Shown in pieces: positions 29,823 through 39,415 of a DNA stretch of 64,000 nt. Position numbers and translations under genes: made by a program. The notes under the pieces are model-generated. The model saw only the letters and a program-made list of their open reading frames with translations, was not told the origin of the DNA and did not search any database. The DNA is taken from the NCBI RefSeq assembly GCF_900129885.1, contig NZ_FQXE01000019.1, positions 17,837 through 81,836 of the forward strand. Direction: 5' to 3'. Position 1 is the first letter of the stretch. Each line of letters begins with the position of its first letter. Origin of the DNA: Pollutimonas bauzanensis. Lineage in GTDB: Bacteria > Pseudomonadota > Gammaproteobacteria > Burkholderiales > Burkholderiaceae_B.

Positions 29823-31616
29823 TTATTTATCATCGACCTGCAGGATGGCCAGGAAGGCCTCCTGAGGGATTTCCACGTTGCCGACCTGCTTCATGCGTTT
29901 CTTGCCGGCCTTCTGCTTTTCAAGCAGCTTCTTCTTGCGGGAAATGTCGCCACCATAACACTTCGCCAGCACGTTCTTGCGCAATGCCTTGACGTTTTCG
30001 CGGGCGACCACTTCGGCGCCTATCGCCGCCTGGATGGCGATATCGAACATCTGGCGCGGTATCAGCGAGCGCATCTTGGAGACGACTTCGCGGCCGCGAT
30101 ACCTGGCGTTGGAGCGATGCACCATCATGGACAAGGCATCGACGCGATCGCCGTTGATCAGCAGATCGACGCGAACCACGTCCGCCGACCGGTATTCCTT
30201 GAACTCGTAGTCCATGGAGGCATAGCCGCGCGAGACCGACTTGAGCTTGTCGAAGAAATCCAGCACGATCTCGGCCAGGGGCATTTCGTACATCAGGTGC
30301 ACCTGGCGCCCGTGATAGGTCATGTTGAGCTGCACGCCGCGCTTGACCATGCACAGGGACATGACGGGCCCCACGTACTCCTGGGGCATGAACAGGGTGA
30401 CCGTGACGATGGGCTCGCGGATTTCGGTGATGTTGCCGACCTCGGGCATGCGCGAAGGGCTTTCTATCATCAGCCGGGAGCCATCGCGGGTCTCGACCTC
30501 GTACACCACGGTGGGCGCCGTGGTGATGATGTCCATGTCGAATTCGCGTTCCAGGCGTTCCTGGACGATTTCCATGTGCAGCAGGCCCAGGAAGCCGCAA
30601 CGAAAGCCAAAGCCCAGCGCCTGCGACACTTCAGGCTCGAACATCAGCGACGAATCGTTAAGCTTGAGCTTGTCGAGCGAATCGCGCAACTGATCGTATT
30701 CGCTGCTTTCGACCGGATACAGGCCGGCGAAGACCTGCGGCTTGACCTCTTTGAAGCCCGGCAGTGCCGTTGCGGCGGGCCGGCCCGCCAAGGTGATGGT
30801 GTCGCCCACTTTGGCGTGCTCGAGTTCCTTGATGCCGGCTATCACGAAACCCACTTCGCCCGCCGACAATTCCTTGCGGGGCTCCGATTTGGGCGTGAAT
30901 ACGCCGATATGCTCGCATAAATGGGTGAAACCCGCAGCCATCAGCAGGATTTTGTCCTTGGGCCTGAGCACGCCGTTGACGATGCGCACCAGCATGACGA
31001 CCCCGACGTAGTTGTCGAACCACGAATCGATGATCAAGGCCTGCAGCGGCTCGGCCGGATCGCCCACGGGCGGCGGAATCCTGGCGACGATGGTTTCCAG
31101 GATGTCGTCTATGCCCATGCCGGTCTTGGCGCTGCACAGGATAGCGTCCGAGGCGTCTATGCCTATGACGTCCTCGACTTCCTGGCGGGCGCCTTCCGGG
31201 TCGGCCGAGGGCAGGTCCATCTTGTTCAGGACGGGAACCACCTCGACGCCCAGCTCGATGGCGGTGTAGCAGTTGGCCACGGTCTGGGCCTCGACGCCCT
31301 GGGTGGCGTCGACCACCAGCAGCGCGCCCTCGCAGGCCGACAGGGAACGGCTGACCTCGTAGGAGAAATCCACGTGCCCCGGGGTATCGATGAGATTGAA
31401 GGCGTAGACCTTGCCGTCCCTGGCCTTGTAGCTGAGCGCGGCGGTCTGGGCCTTGATGGTAATGCCCCGTTCGCGCTCGATATCCATGGAATCGAGGACC
31501 TGCGAGGACATTTCACGATCGGCCAATCCTCCGCAACGATGGATCAGGCGATCGGCTAGCGTGGACTTGCCGTGGTCAATATGAGCAATGATGGAAAAGT
31601 TGCGGATGTGATCCAT
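29823..31616 (-). CDS. lepA: Elongation factor 4 (LepA)
   Basis: Ribosomal GTPase that influences initiation and back-translocation. 597 residues, the family length, when started at ATG 31616 ([19 protein letters not shown]); the frame is open further upstream but the conserved start is here. G motifs: [21 protein letters not shown]. The C-terminal LepA-specific domain is present ([17 protein letters not shown] near the end). A terminator separates it from mucD upstream, so it needs its own promoter or read-through; lepB follows at 17 bp. Confidence 0.97.
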   Translation of the reverse strand: MDHIRNFSIIAHIDHGKSTLADRLIHRCGGLADREMSSQVLDSMDIERERGITIKAQTAALSYKARDGKVYAFNLIDTPGHVDFSYEVSRSLSACEGALLVVDATQGVEAQTVANCYTAIELGVEVVPVLNKMDLPSADPEGARQEVEDVIGIDASDAILCSAKTGMGIDDILETIVARIPPPVGDPAEPLQALIIDSWFDNYVGVVMLVRIVNGVLRPKDKILLMAAGFTHLCEHIGVFTPKSEPRKELSAGEVGFVIAGIKELEHAKVGDTITLAGRPAATALPGFKEVKPQVFAGLYPVESSEYDQLRDSLDKLKLNDSSLMFEPEVSQALGFGFRCGFLGLLHMEIVQERLEREFDMDIITTAPTVVYEVETRDGSRLMIESPSRMPEVGNITEIREPIVTVTLFMPQEYVGPVMSLCMVKRGVQLNMTYHGRQVHLMYEMPLAEIVLDFFDKLKSVSRGYASMDYEFKEYRSADVVRVDLLINGDRVDALSMMVHRSNARYRGREVVSKMRSLIPRQMFDIAIQAAIGAEVVARENVKALRKNVLAKCYGGDISRKKKLLEKQKAGKKRMKQVGNVEIPQEAFLAILQVDDK

Positions 31617-31671
31617 AAACCGGAAAAAAGAAGCCCACCAGACTACATGAGCGGATATTAAAGGGAACATG

Positions 31672-31697
31672 AAAAAGGGGCGCGCCAAGGGCGCCCC
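31672..31697 (-). terminator. Intrinsic terminator after mucD
   Basis: Minus-strand GGGGCGC and GCGCCCC arms (31677-31683 with 31691-31697) around a seven-base loop are followed by five T (31676 to 31672), 38 bases after the mucD stop. It separates the sigma-E stress operon from lepA. Confidence 0.75.
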
Positions 31698-31734
31698 CCT
31701 TTTGCTGTCGAGCCATTTTAGCTGTTTCTGGGGA

Positions 31735-33234
31735 TTATTTTCCGGGCGTGATGGTTACCCACTGAGATTGATCGCCGCGCATCACCAGCACGGCCGCCGC
31801 GCGGGATTTATCCAGCCCCGCGACAAGCTTCGCATACTGGTCGGGCCCGGTGACATCCGTGTCGTTGACCGTGAGTATGATGTCGCCCGGGGCCAGGCCG
31901 GCGGTCGCCGCCGGTTCCTGGACTTCGGTGACCTGCACGCCGCCCGTGATCTTCTGCTTGCTGCGGACCGCTTCGGATACCGGGCTGACTTTCAGGCCCA
32001 GCGCATCGACGGGGGCCGTCTTGGGCGCCTGCGGCTCTTCGGTGTCGGTTTCGCTTTCAGCCGCCGGCATATCGCCCACCTTGATCTGCAGGGTGACCGT
32101 CTTGCCCTTGCGCCATACTTCCATGGGCACGCGCTTGCCGGGCTTGGTGGCGCCGACGATGCGCGGCAGATCGGTCATGTGGGTAATGGCCTTGCCGTCG
32201 AATCGGGTAATGACGTCGCCCGAGCGTATGCCTGCGTCGTCCGCGGGACCGCCCTGCTCGACATTGCTGACCATGGCGCCTTCGGCCTTGGCCAGGCCGA
32301 TGGCCTTGCCGACTTCGTCCGAGACCGGCCCGATCTGCACACCGATGCGTCCGCGCGTCACCTTGCCATGCGCCTTGAGCTGCTCAACCACCCGCATGAC
32401 TTCGTCTATCGGTATGGCCAGGGAAATTCCCATGAAGCCGCCGCTTTGCGAAATGATCTGGGAATTCACCCCCACCACCTGGCCGGCCAGGTCGATGAGC
32501 GGGCCGCCGGAATTACCGGGGTTGACCGCCACGTCCGTCTGGATGAAGGGCAGGTAATCGCCGGTATCGCGATTGATGGCGCTGACTATGCCCGACGTAA
32601 CGGTGGAGTCCAGGCCGAAAGGCGAGCCGATAGCCAATACCCATTGCCCTTTCTTGAGCTTGTTGGAATCGCCTATGGGCAATGGCGGCAGGTCCTTGGC
32701 GTCGATCTTGAGCAGCGCCACGTCGGTGCGCGCGTCGGTGCCTATGATCTTGGCCTTGTATTCCTTGCCGGAGGTCATGGTCACGAAAATCCCGTTGGAT
32801 TTGGCGACCACGTGATTGTTGGTCAGGATGTAGCCATCGCTGGAAATGATGAAGCCCGATCCCACGCCGCGCGGCACGGTGCGTTCTTTTTCCTGGGGAG
32901 TGGGAGTGGGCGTATTGCGCTGGCGCGGGCCCGGCATGCCGGGCGGCACGAAGTCGGGGCCGAAAAACCAGCGGAACATATCGTAGGGGTCGTTGCCGTT
33001 GGGACCCATGGCGGGATTGCGCACCGGCACGGATTCCGTCGTGCGGATATTGACCACGGAGCCTTCGGTTTTATCCACCACCGCGGTAAAGTCAGGCACG
33101 GTCAAGGTCGGCACAGCAGCCGTCTGGGCGCTGGCCACACCGCCCAGCGGCGAAACAGCAAGCAGCAGGCTCGCCGACGCACACGCCATCATCCGTTTGA
33201 TTTTGCTATTGCCTACATGGGTAGAAAGCATCAT
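31735..33234 (-). CDS. mucD: Periplasmic serine protease MucD/DegP
   Basis: HtrA-family periplasmic protease and chaperone that clears misfolded envelope proteins and is under sigma-E control in related systems. 499 residues: signal peptide to about residue 37 ([22 protein letters not shown]), trypsin-like domain with His141 (TNNHVV), Asp171 (RTDVALL) and Ser242 (NPGNSGGPL), then two PDZ domains (~290-375 and ~405-495) and a Pro/Thr-rich loop near 100-118. A second Met directly follows the first and has the better ribosome-site spacing (GGAG at seven bases). Final gene of the rpoE-rseA-rseB-mucD unit. Confidence 0.95.
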   Translation of the reverse strand: MMLSTHVGNSKIKRMMACASASLLLAVSPLGGVASAQTAAVPTLTVPDFTAVVDKTEGSVVNIRTTESVPVRNPAMGPNGNDPYDMFRWFFGPDFVPPGMPGPRQRNTPTPTPQEKERTVPRGVGSGFIISSDGYILTNNHVVAKSNGIFVTMTSGKEYKAKIIGTDARTDVALLKIDAKDLPPLPIGDSNKLKKGQWVLAIGSPFGLDSTVTSGIVSAINRDTGDYLPFIQTDVAVNPGNSGGPLIDLAGQVVGVNSQIISQSGGFMGISLAIPIDEVMRVVEQLKAHGKVTRGRIGVQIGPVSDEVGKAIGLAKAEGAMVSNVEQGGPADDAGIRSGDVITRFDGKAITHMTDLPRIVGATKPGKRVPMEVWRKGKTVTLQIKVGDMPAAESETDTEEPQAPKTAPVDALGLKVSPVSEAVRSKQKITGGVQVTEVQEPAATAGLAPGDIILTVNDTDVTGPDQYAKLVAGLDKSRAAAVLVMRGDQSQWVTITPGK

Positions 33235-33258
33235 GAAACTCCTAGGTTGAAATCAAGT

Positions 33259-34320
33259 TTATTTGTGCCCGGCCTGCGGCACGTATTCCGTGTGTTCGGC
33301 AATTTCGCGCAGGGTCGCCGACGGAACCTCGCCCAGCGCCGTCAGCCAGTAATCGTCGATGCGCGTCCGGAAGACGTTCATGGCGCCCCTGTGCATGGCC
33401 CCCTTGGCCAGGGGGCTGTCGTGGGCGGCATCGAAGGGCTCTATGAATACCGATATGGCGGCCATGCCGTCGGACACCACCAGCTGGCTCACTTTCTTGC
33501 CGGCCTTCATGGGACGCGATACCTGGGTAAGCGCCTGGAAACCGCGAGGGAGCGGGATGCGCCAGCCCTCTTTCGGCAGGTCGATGACGCTCATCGGGGT
33601 TTCAAGCACTTTCCAGGCGCGGGTATCCCAGTTCGACGCCAGGTCTTCGGAAGCCGCCTTGCTGCCTATTTGCAGGCTGGTGAATGCGATCTGGTCGATG
33701 ACGCCCTGGTCGCCGCTCACGGTTTGCGCCTTCAGGAGCAAATGGGTTTTGGTGTCGGTACAGATGCGGTAGCCGTAGCGATGGCCGTCCTTGGGTATCA
33801 ATTCGACTATCGTGCACTCGCGCCCGGCGATGCGGTTGGGCGCGACCCCGGTCTTGATCGAATAATTATCGGCGAGGTTCCTGCCGTCGTTCAGGAGCAG
33901 GGCCGGGAAGCGGTCGCCATGCCTGCGCTCGAGCACGATAAGCTTTTTTTCAGGGACGAGGCATTGGGTGATGTCGTTGTGCCTGAGGTATTCGCGCGGG
34001 GCGCCGTCGAGCATTTCAATGCGCTCGCGCTCCCCCGTGCCGTCGACGATATGGATAATGCGCGAGGACGCCATGGTGGCGCCCTGCTGATAGGTGTAGA
34101 CGCCGGAATAATCCAGGCTGCGGGCGGCGGCCTGCACTTTCTGCAACAGCGCGACGCCCGGGTCGAGCGCCAGGCCCTGGGGATTGCCCGCGGCCAGGGC
34201 GGACTGCGCCAGCACGCAGGCGGCCGCCACGACCAGCACTTGATACATCCTGTTGATATCCATGCGTTGCGGCCGGCGATGCAGTTGCGAGCGCGCGCTT
34301 GTGTGCCAGACCACCCCCAT
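33259..34320 (-). CDS. rseB: Sigma-E regulator RseB/MucB
   Basis: Periplasmic protein that binds the anti-sigma factor RseA and protects it from DegS-type cleavage until lipoprotein or LPS signals displace it. The mature part shows the MucB/RseB pattern: LLQKVQAAARSLDYSGVYTYQ, then SRIIHIVDGTGERERIEMLDG and the C-terminal domain. A signal peptide is evident (MYQVLVVAAACVLAQSALAA). I give the ATG at 34320, which overlaps the rseA stop by one base (TAATG), but ATGs at 34263 and 34248 would give a more normal signal peptide. Confidence 0.9.
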   Translation of the reverse strand: MGVVWHTSARSQLHRRPQRMDINRMYQVLVVAAACVLAQSALAAGNPQGLALDPGVALLQKVQAAARSLDYSGVYTYQQGATMASSRIIHIVDGTGERERIEMLDGAPREYLRHNDITQCLVPEKKLIVLERRHGDRFPALLLNDGRNLADNYSIKTGVAPNRIAGRECTIVELIPKDGHRYGYRICTDTKTHLLLKAQTVSGDQGVIDQIAFTSLQIGSKAASEDLASNWDTRAWKVLETPMSVIDLPKEGWRIPLPRGFQALTQVSRPMKAGKKVSQLVVSDGMAAISVFIEPFDAAHDSPLAKGAMHRGAMNVFRTRIDDYWLTALGEVPSATLREIAEHTEYVPQAGHK

Positions 34321-34823
34321 TACCTGGACACCCCCGAATCGAACGATACCTGGCGCACGGCGCTGGACCCCGAGATTTCCCTATGGGCATCCAGGTAATC
34401 GCGCAGGCCGGGGTCTTCGGCGGCGCTGGCCACGACCTGCACCGCGGCGGGCCCGCTGGCCTCGGAACCGGAAAAATACGGCAAGGCCACCCAGACTACC
34501 GTGGCCACCGCGGCGGCAATCGCCAGGCCGGACAAGCCCACGCGCACGGGGCTGTGGCCGTGCAGATTACGCGGCGCGACAATGGAGGCCTCGGCGTCGA
34601 TCGCCTTGGAGACGCGGGCGTAGAAGAAATCGCTGGGCTTGATGGCCAGGTCCGGGTTGCGCAATACATCGCCAATAAGATGATAGGTATCCCATACCTG
34701 CCTGCCATAGGGGCTGTCCAGGTCTTCGGGGCGTATCTCGGCTTCCCCGTCTATCCAGGTGGATACGGAGGCTTCCCACGATGCCTCTTCGTGGTCGCGC
34801 CTGGCTTGATCGGCAACTTGCAT
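34320..34823 (-). CDS. rseA: Anti-sigma-E factor RseA/MucA
   Basis: Single-pass inner-membrane protein that holds RpoE in the cytoplasm until envelope stress leads to its proteolysis. 167 residues: N-terminal sigma-binding domain (SWEASVSTWIDGEAEIRPED, then YGRQVWDTYHLIGDVLRN), one TM helix (~95-117), short periplasmic tail. ATG 34823 is preferred because AAGGAG lies eight bases before it; the in-frame GTG at 34829 is only two bases from that site. Sits 12 bp after rpoE and overlaps rseB by one base. Confidence 0.92.
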   Translation of the reverse strand: MQVADQARRDHEEASWEASVSTWIDGEAEIRPEDLDSPYGRQVWDTYHLIGDVLRNPDLAIKPSDFFYARVSKAIDAEASIVAPRNLHGHSPVRVGLSGLAIAAAVATVVWVALPYFSGSEASGPAAVQVVASAAEDPGLRDYLDAHREISGSSAVRQVSFDSGVSR

Positions 34824-34835
34824 TTTCACAACTCC

Positions 34836-35435
34836 TTACCAGCGACGCTCGGGATCATTGCCCAAGACGGGTCGCAATTGCGCTGCTATGGCTTCCCGGG
34901 CGCGAAAGATGCGCGAGCGGACCGTACCAATGGGACATCCCATGCTCAGCGCGATGTCTTCGTAGCTCATACCTTCAATTTCCCGCAAGACGATAGCGGT
35001 GCGCAAATCCTCGGGCAGGGTATGGATGGCGGCATTGACCGTTTCGACGATCTGCCGGCTCGCCAGTACCGACTCCGGGGTGCTGATGTCAGTTAGGTTG
35101 TCAATCGGGCTAAAAGTTTCACCATCTTCCGTTTCAATTGCATTTGGCGTGCTCGGGCGGCGTCCGTTGGCCACTTGCCAGTTGCGCGCGGTATTGATGG
35201 CGATGCGATACAGCCAGGTGTAAAAGGCGCTGTCGCCGCGGAACTGCGGCAAGGCCCTGTAAGCCTTGATGAATGCTTCCTGGGCGACGTCTTCGACCTC
35301 GGACGGGTCGCGCACCATGCGCGACAACAGCCGCATGATCTTGCGCTGATATTTCAGCACCAGCAGATCGAACGCCCGCTTGTCGCCGCGTTGAACGCGG
35401 GCGACCAATTCAGCGTCTACGTCACGTTCGCTCAT
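34836..35435 (-). CDS. rpoE: RNA polymerase sigma factor RpoE (sigma-E/AlgU)
   Basis: ECF sigma factor for the envelope-stress response; 199 residues. Region 2 is seen in FDLLVLKYQRKIMRLLSRMV and DVAQEAFIKAYRALPQFRG (DNA melting and -10 recognition), region 4 in LPEDLRTAIVLREIEGMSYE and the HTH GCPIGTVRSRIFRARE. The ATG at 35435 overlaps the stop of the ygfX-like gene by four bases (ATGA). Order rpoE-rseA-rseB-mucD is the conserved stress operon. I did not find a clear sigma-E type promoter (GGAACTT-N16-TCAAA) just upstream, so the operon may rely on upstream promoters. Confidence 0.97.
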   Translation of the reverse strand: MSERDVDAELVARVQRGDKRAFDLLVLKYQRKIMRLLSRMVRDPSEVEDVAQEAFIKAYRALPQFRGDSAFYTWLYRIAINTARNWQVANGRRPSTPNAIETEDGETFSPIDNLTDISTPESVLASRQIVETVNAAIHTLPEDLRTAIVLREIEGMSYEDIALSMGCPIGTVRSRIFRAREAIAAQLRPVLGNDPERRW

Positions 35436-35917
35436 AGGCTTTCCTTGCGCAGGATGCGGACGGGCCTGGCGGCCTGTCCGGCAATGTGTACGCGCAGCGC
35501 GCGCCACGCCCGCCGCGGCACGCCGGCTCTCCAGACCACCAGTTCCAGCGGCCGCTGGCGTTCACTGGCATCGGCATCCTGGAACCGGAGCGTTATCCAT
35601 GCGAACGCAGGCCAGGCATGGGTAAGGTACATGGTTTTTCTTGTCCCGGATAGCGCGACCTCCCAAAGACCGCAATCGCGCAGGGACAGTGTACCCGCAA
35701 GAGCGCGGGAATTGATTATCCGGCAAATGACCCATGCGGCGGCCAGCGCCGGAACCGGATAGGCGGCGGCCGGCGCCGCCTGGCCGCCGCCCAGCAGCGG
35801 CAGGCCGGCATAGAGCAGGCAGGAAGCGCCGCCCGCGACCGCCACCGCGCCCAGCAGCCCCGCCCAGCGCGCGCGCCGGACGGGCCATTGCCCGACCAGT
35901 GTGATGGGGCGCTCCAG
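35432..35917 (-). CDS. YgfX-like membrane protein with a probable CTG start
   Basis: Encodes a protein of up to 161 residues between fabF and rpoE. Two hydrophobic segments near the N-terminus (~18-35 and 45-60) precede a soluble part with LSLRDCGLWEVALSG and a C-terminal WRALRVHIAG, resembling the YgfX/CptA family (PF07254), membrane partners of YgfY-type proteins. No ATG exists early in the frame. CTG at 35917 lies four bases past the start of the fabF stop and seven bases after GGAGG; GTG 35845 would cut the first helix and has no ribosome site. The stop overlaps rpoE (ATGA). No ygfY/sdhE gene is adjacent. Confidence 0.72.
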   Translation of the reverse strand: MERPITLVGQWPVRRARWAGLLGAVAVAGGASCLLYAGLPLLGGGQAAPAAAYPVPALAAAWVICRIINSRALAGTLSLRDCGLWEVALSGTRKTMYLTHAWPAFAWITLRFQDADASERQRPLELVVWRAGVPRRAWRALRVHIAGQAARPVRILRKESL

Positions 35918-35918
35918 C

Positions 35919-37148
35919 TTAGAGCCTCCGCACTATCATCGACCCGTTGGTGCCGCCAAAACCGAAGGAATTCGACAGGGCGATGTCGATCTTCATGTCG
36001 CGCGCCTGGTTGGCGCAATAATCGAGATCGCATTCAGGATCTTGATTGAAGATGTTGATGGTGGGCGGCGAGATCTGGTGATAAACCGCCAGCGTGGTGA
36101 ACACGGCCTCGACCCCGCCCGCGGCGCCCAGAAGGTGGCCCGTCATGGATTTTGTGGAATTGACCACCAGTTTCCTGGCATGGTCGCCGAAAGCCAGCTT
36201 GAGCGCTTCGGTTTCGTTTTTGTCGCCCAGCGGCGTGGAGGTGCCGTGCGCATTGACATAACTGATTTCGTCCGCGTTGATCCCGCCATTGCGCAGGGCG
36301 TTGACCACGCCGCGCCGGGGGCCGTCGCGATCGGGCGAGGTAATGTGGTAGGCGTCGGAGCTCATGCCGTAGCCGGCGAATTCGCCGTATATGCGCGCGC
36401 CGCGCTTGCGCGCATGTTCGTATTCCTCGAGCACCAGGGCTCCCGCGCCCTCGCCCAGCACGAAACCGTCGCGGTCGCGGTCCCAGGGCCGCGAGGCCGT
36501 GGCGGGATCGTCATTGCGGGTGGACAGCGCGCGCATGGCGGCGAAGCCGCCTATGCCCAGCGGCGATACGGTCGATTCGGCGCCGCCGGCCACCATGACG
36601 TCGGCGTCGCCGTACTCGATGAGCCGCGCCGCGTCGCCTATGGAATGCAGGCCGGTGGTGCACGCGGAAACCACCGCGTAGCTGGGGCCCTTGAGCCCGA
36701 GCATGATGGACAATTGGCCCGAAATGAGGTTGATCAGCGAGGCCGGCACGAAGAACGGCGATATCCGGCGCGCGCCGCGCTCGAGGTAGTCGACCTGCTG
36801 TTCCTCGATGCGGGGCAGCCCGCCTATGCCCGAACCGATAATCGTGCCGATGCGCTCGGCATTGGCCTCGGTGACTTCCAGGCCGGCATCGCGCCAGGCC
36901 TGGGCGCCCGCCGCCACGCCATAATGGATGAAGGTATCCATCTGCTTGGCTTCCTTGGCGGACATATACTGCGTGACATCGAAATCCTTGACTTCACCCG
37001 CTATCTGGGCGTTAAACGTCGACGGGTCAAAGCGCGAGATACGCCCTATGCCCGAGCGCCCATTAACGATATTGTCCCATGCGCTGTCAATATCGCTGCC
37101 GACCGGGGAAACAATACCAAGGCCGGTAATGACGACACGTCGTTTCAC
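35919..37148 (-). CDS. fabF: 3-oxoacyl-[ACP] synthase II
   Basis: Condensing enzyme of fatty-acid elongation (KAS II), cytosolic, 409 residues. Thiolase fold with the nucleophile Cys163 in VVSACTTGLHSIG and the two histidines in VNAHGTSTPLGD and MTGHLLGAAGG; the C-terminus SNSFGFGGTNGSMIV is typical. Last of the fab genes, 153 bp after acpP; the ygfX-like gene follows after two bases in the gap, linking the lipid and envelope-stress genes. Confidence 0.98.
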   Translation of the reverse strand: MKRRVVITGLGIVSPVGSDIDSAWDNIVNGRSGIGRISRFDPSTFNAQIAGEVKDFDVTQYMSAKEAKQMDTFIHYGVAAGAQAWRDAGLEVTEANAERIGTIIGSGIGGLPRIEEQQVDYLERGARRISPFFVPASLINLISGQLSIMLGLKGPSYAVVSACTTGLHSIGDAARLIEYGDADVMVAGGAESTVSPLGIGGFAAMRALSTRNDDPATASRPWDRDRDGFVLGEGAGALVLEEYEHARKRGARIYGEFAGYGMSSDAYHITSPDRDGPRRGVVNALRNGGINADEISYVNAHGTSTPLGDKNETEALKLAFGDHARKLVVNSTKSMTGHLLGAAGGVEAVFTTLAVYHQISPPTINIFNQDPECDLDYCANQARDMKIDIALSNSFGFGGTNGSMIVRRL

Positions 37149-37301
37149 GGATGACTCCTAAAATAAAAAAGCGGCTTAAAGTGGATGGACGCGCTGCCAC
37201 GCCAAACCCTGAACAGATTCGGCCGAACAGCGGGACTATCCCCTAGAAACCGCCTCGAGGTGGAGTTCCGGAATACCGGACTCGCACCTGGAATGTTGAA
37301 A

Positions 37302-37541
37302 TTACTGCTTGCTGTGCGACGAAATGTAGTCAACAGCTTGCTGAACCGTCGTGATTTTCTCGGCCTCTTCGTCCGGAATTTCGGTTTCGAATTCGTCTTC
37401 GAGTGCCATCACGAGCTCGACCATATCGAGCGAATCGGCACCGAGGTCGTCAAGGAAGGAAGATTCGTTCTTGATCTCGGCTTCGTTGACGCCAAGTTGT
37501 TCAGCGACGATCTTCTTGACGCGCTGTTCGATGCTTTCCAT
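37302..37541 (-). CDS. acpP: Acyl carrier protein
   Basis: Carries growing acyl chains on 4'-phosphopantetheine during fatty-acid synthesis. 79 residues, acidic, with the attachment Ser37 in [15 protein letters not shown] 37541 gives the canonical [18 protein letters not shown] start and has GGAG seven bases before it; the open frame extends 14 codons upstream without support. A TATAAT 32 bases before the ATG suggests its own promoter. The leader also has a small GGGAA/TTCCC hairpin (37556-37568). Confidence 0.98.
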   Translation of the reverse strand: MESIEQRVKKIVAEQLGVNEAEIKNESSFLDDLGADSLDMVELVMALEDEFETEIPDEEAEKITTVQQAVDYISSHSKQ

Positions 37542-37572
37542 GCAGATCTCCAAGTGGGAAAAATTCCCGCGA

Positions 37573-37578
37573 ATTATA
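37573..37578 (-). promoter_or_regulatory. -10 element of a probable acpP promoter
   Basis: A perfect TATAAT on the minus strand, 32 bases before the acpP ATG, in the 192-bp fabG-acpP gap. A TTGTCA occurs at about 21 bases spacing, too far for a standard -35. acpP is often transcribed from its own strong promoter because ACP is abundant. Confidence 0.5.
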
Positions 37579-37637
37579 GCCAAACGAAAAAATTATTGGT
37601 GCCGGGCTATGACAAAAAAAAACGGTATTACCGGATA

Positions 37638-37664
37638 TGTACGATATTTTGCTTTATTCGTACA
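37638..37664. repeat. 7-bp inverted repeat between fabG and acpP
   Basis: TGTACGA (37638-37644) and TCGTACA (37658-37664) are perfect inverted repeats 13 bases apart in an AT-rich gap. On the transcribed strand a short CGGT/ACCG stem and a run of nine T follow, so the region could act as a partial terminator of fabG transcripts or as a regulator site. Confidence 0.4.
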
Positions 37665-37733
37665 AAACGTCTAGTCGGAATACCTCTGAGACGAACAGAT
37701 TTTACCCTAGGAGGCAATGGTCTGTTCGGTATA

Positions 37734-38477
37734 TTACATGTACATGCCGCCATTGACATGCAGCGTCGTGCCTGTGATGTAGCCTGCCTTGGGGCTGGCC
37801 AGGAAGGACACGGCATTGGCGATTTCGGCGGCGGCCCCCAGGCGGCCCAGGGGGATTTGCGCGAGAATGGCCGCCGACTGCGCCTCGTTGAGCGCATGGG
37901 TCATATCGGTTTCTATGAAGCCGGGCGCCACGCAATTGACGGTGATATTGCGGCTGCCCAATTCGCGCGCCAGGGCGCGCGCCATGCCGGCCACGCCGGC
38001 CTTGGCAGCGGCGTAATTGGCCTGGCCCGGGTTGCCGCTGGAACCGACGACCGAAGTGATGTTGATGATACGGCCCCAGCGCGCCTTCATCATGCTGCGC
38101 GTGACAGCGCGCGACAAGCGGAAAACCGCCGACAGGTTGGTATCGATGACGGCCTGCCAGTCATCGTCCTTCATGCGCATGGCCAGATTGTCGCGCGTGA
38201 TGCCGGCGTTGTTGACCAATATATGCGGCCCGCCCTCCTGCCTGCCCAGATCGGCCACCAGGCTCTCGCAGGCCGCCGCGTCATCCACATTCAGCGCCAC
38301 GCCGCGTCCGCCGCTGGCGGCCAGCATGTCGCTGATCTGCTGCGCGCCGGACTCGGTGGTCGCAGTGCCGACCACCTTCGCGCCATGAGCCGCCAGTTCC
38401 AGCGCGATGGCCTTGCCTATGCCGCGAGTGGCGCCTGTGACGAGCGCGAGCTTGCCTTCGAGTGGTTTGTCTTGCAT
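37734..38477 (-). CDS. fabG: 3-oxoacyl-[ACP] reductase
   Basis: NADPH-dependent short-chain dehydrogenase that reduces 3-oxoacyl-ACP. 247 residues: cofactor motif VTGATRGIGKA (residues 13-23), NNAG (89-92), catalytic Ser142, Tyr155 and Lys159 (SVVGSSGNP, ANYAAAKAG), C-terminal ITGTTLHVNGGMYM typical of FabG. ATG 38477 lies five bases after the fabD stop; the longer open frame upstream is the fabD shadow. Confidence 0.98.
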   Translation of the reverse strand: MQDKPLEGKLALVTGATRGIGKAIALELAAHGAKVVGTATTESGAQQISDMLAASGGRGVALNVDDAAACESLVADLGRQEGGPHILVNNAGITRDNLAMRMKDDDWQAVIDTNLSAVFRLSRAVTRSMMKARWGRIINITSVVGSSGNPGQANYAAAKAGVAGMARALARELGSRNITVNCVAPGFIETDMTHALNEAQSAAILAQIPLGRLGAAAEIANAVSFLASPKAGYITGTTLHVNGGMYM

Positions 38478-38482
38478 GGCGT

Positions 38483-39415
38483 CTACCCTTGTAAAGTTTC
38501 CAGAGCGATCTGTAAGGAGGCCGGATCGGTGATGGCCAGGCCGGTCAGGTCGCGATCGATGCGCTTGGTCAGGCCATTGAGCACCTTGCCCGGGCCGCAT
38601 TCCACCACATGGGTGATGCCTTGCGCCTTCATGGCCCTTACGGTTTCCACCCAGCGCACGGCATGCCAGGCCTGGCGGACCAGCGCGTCCTTGATCGCGG
38701 CGGGATCGGCGGGGCTGGCCACGTCTACATTGTTGATCACCGGGATACGGGGGGCGGCCAGGGCCACGCCGTCCAGCGCCTGCCCGAGGACGGCGGCCGC
38801 CGGCTTGAGCAGGCTGGAATGGAAAGGCGCGGAAACAGGCAGCACCAGGGCGCGCTTGGCGCCCTCGGCCTTGGCCAGTTCGCAGGCCCGCTCGACGGCG
38901 TGCTTGTGCCCGGCGATGACCACTTGCGCCGGAGCATTGAAATTTACCGCCTCCACCACTTCGCCATTGGCCGCGCGCGCGCACAGCGACCTGACGGCAT
39001 CGTCGTCCAGGCCCAGGATGGCGGCCATGCCGCCGCTGCCCACCGGCACGGCCGCCTGCATGGCATCGGCGCGGACCCGGACTATGTGCACCGCGTCATC
39101 GAGGCTGAGCGCCTGGGCGGCCGCGAGCGCGGAATACTCGCCCAGGCTGTGGCCGGCCAGCAGTTCGGGCGGCGCGCCGCCGGCTTCGATCCAGGCGCGG
39201 TAGACCGCCACCGCGGCGGTCAGCATGGCGGGCTGGGTGTTGGTGGTGAGATTGAGGTCCTCGGCGGGCCCCGCGGCGATCAGGGCGGCGAGATCCTGGC
39301 CCAAGGCGTCGGAGGCCTGCGCAACGGTGTTCCTGACCGCCGCGTTGCCGGACCAGGCGTCGAGCATGCCGACAGACTGCGACCCCTGCCCGGGAAAGAC
39401 AAAAGCTATTTTCAT
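38483..39415 (-). CDS. fabD: Malonyl-CoA-ACP transacylase
   Basis: Loads malonyl groups from CoA onto ACP. 310 residues with [13 protein letters not shown] at the N-terminus, the nucleophile Ser90 in the [13 protein letters not shown] elbow, and the catalytic His in [12 protein letters not shown]. The start overlaps the fabH stop by four bases; fabG follows at five bases. Confidence 0.98.
   Translation of the reverse strand: MKIAFVFPGQGSQSVGMLDAWSGNAAVRNTVAQASDALGQDLAALIAAGPAEDLNLTTNTQPAMLTAAVAVYRAWIEAGGAPPELLAGHSLGEYSALAAAQALSLDDAVHIVRVRADAMQAAVPVGSGGMAAILGLDDDAVRSLCARAANGEVVEAVNFNAPAQVVIAGHKHAVERACELAKAEGAKRALVLPVSAPFHSSLLKPAAAVLGQALDGVALAAPRIPVINNVDVASPADPAAIKDALVRQAWHAVRWVETVRAMKAQGITHVVECGPGKVLNGLTKRIDRDLTGLAITDPASLQIALETLQG

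Noticed and set aside
31669..34398. Plus-strand open frame of 909 codons opposite mucD and rseB
   Set aside because: Same antisense shadow effect; composition is unlike a real protein and both opposite genes are well supported.
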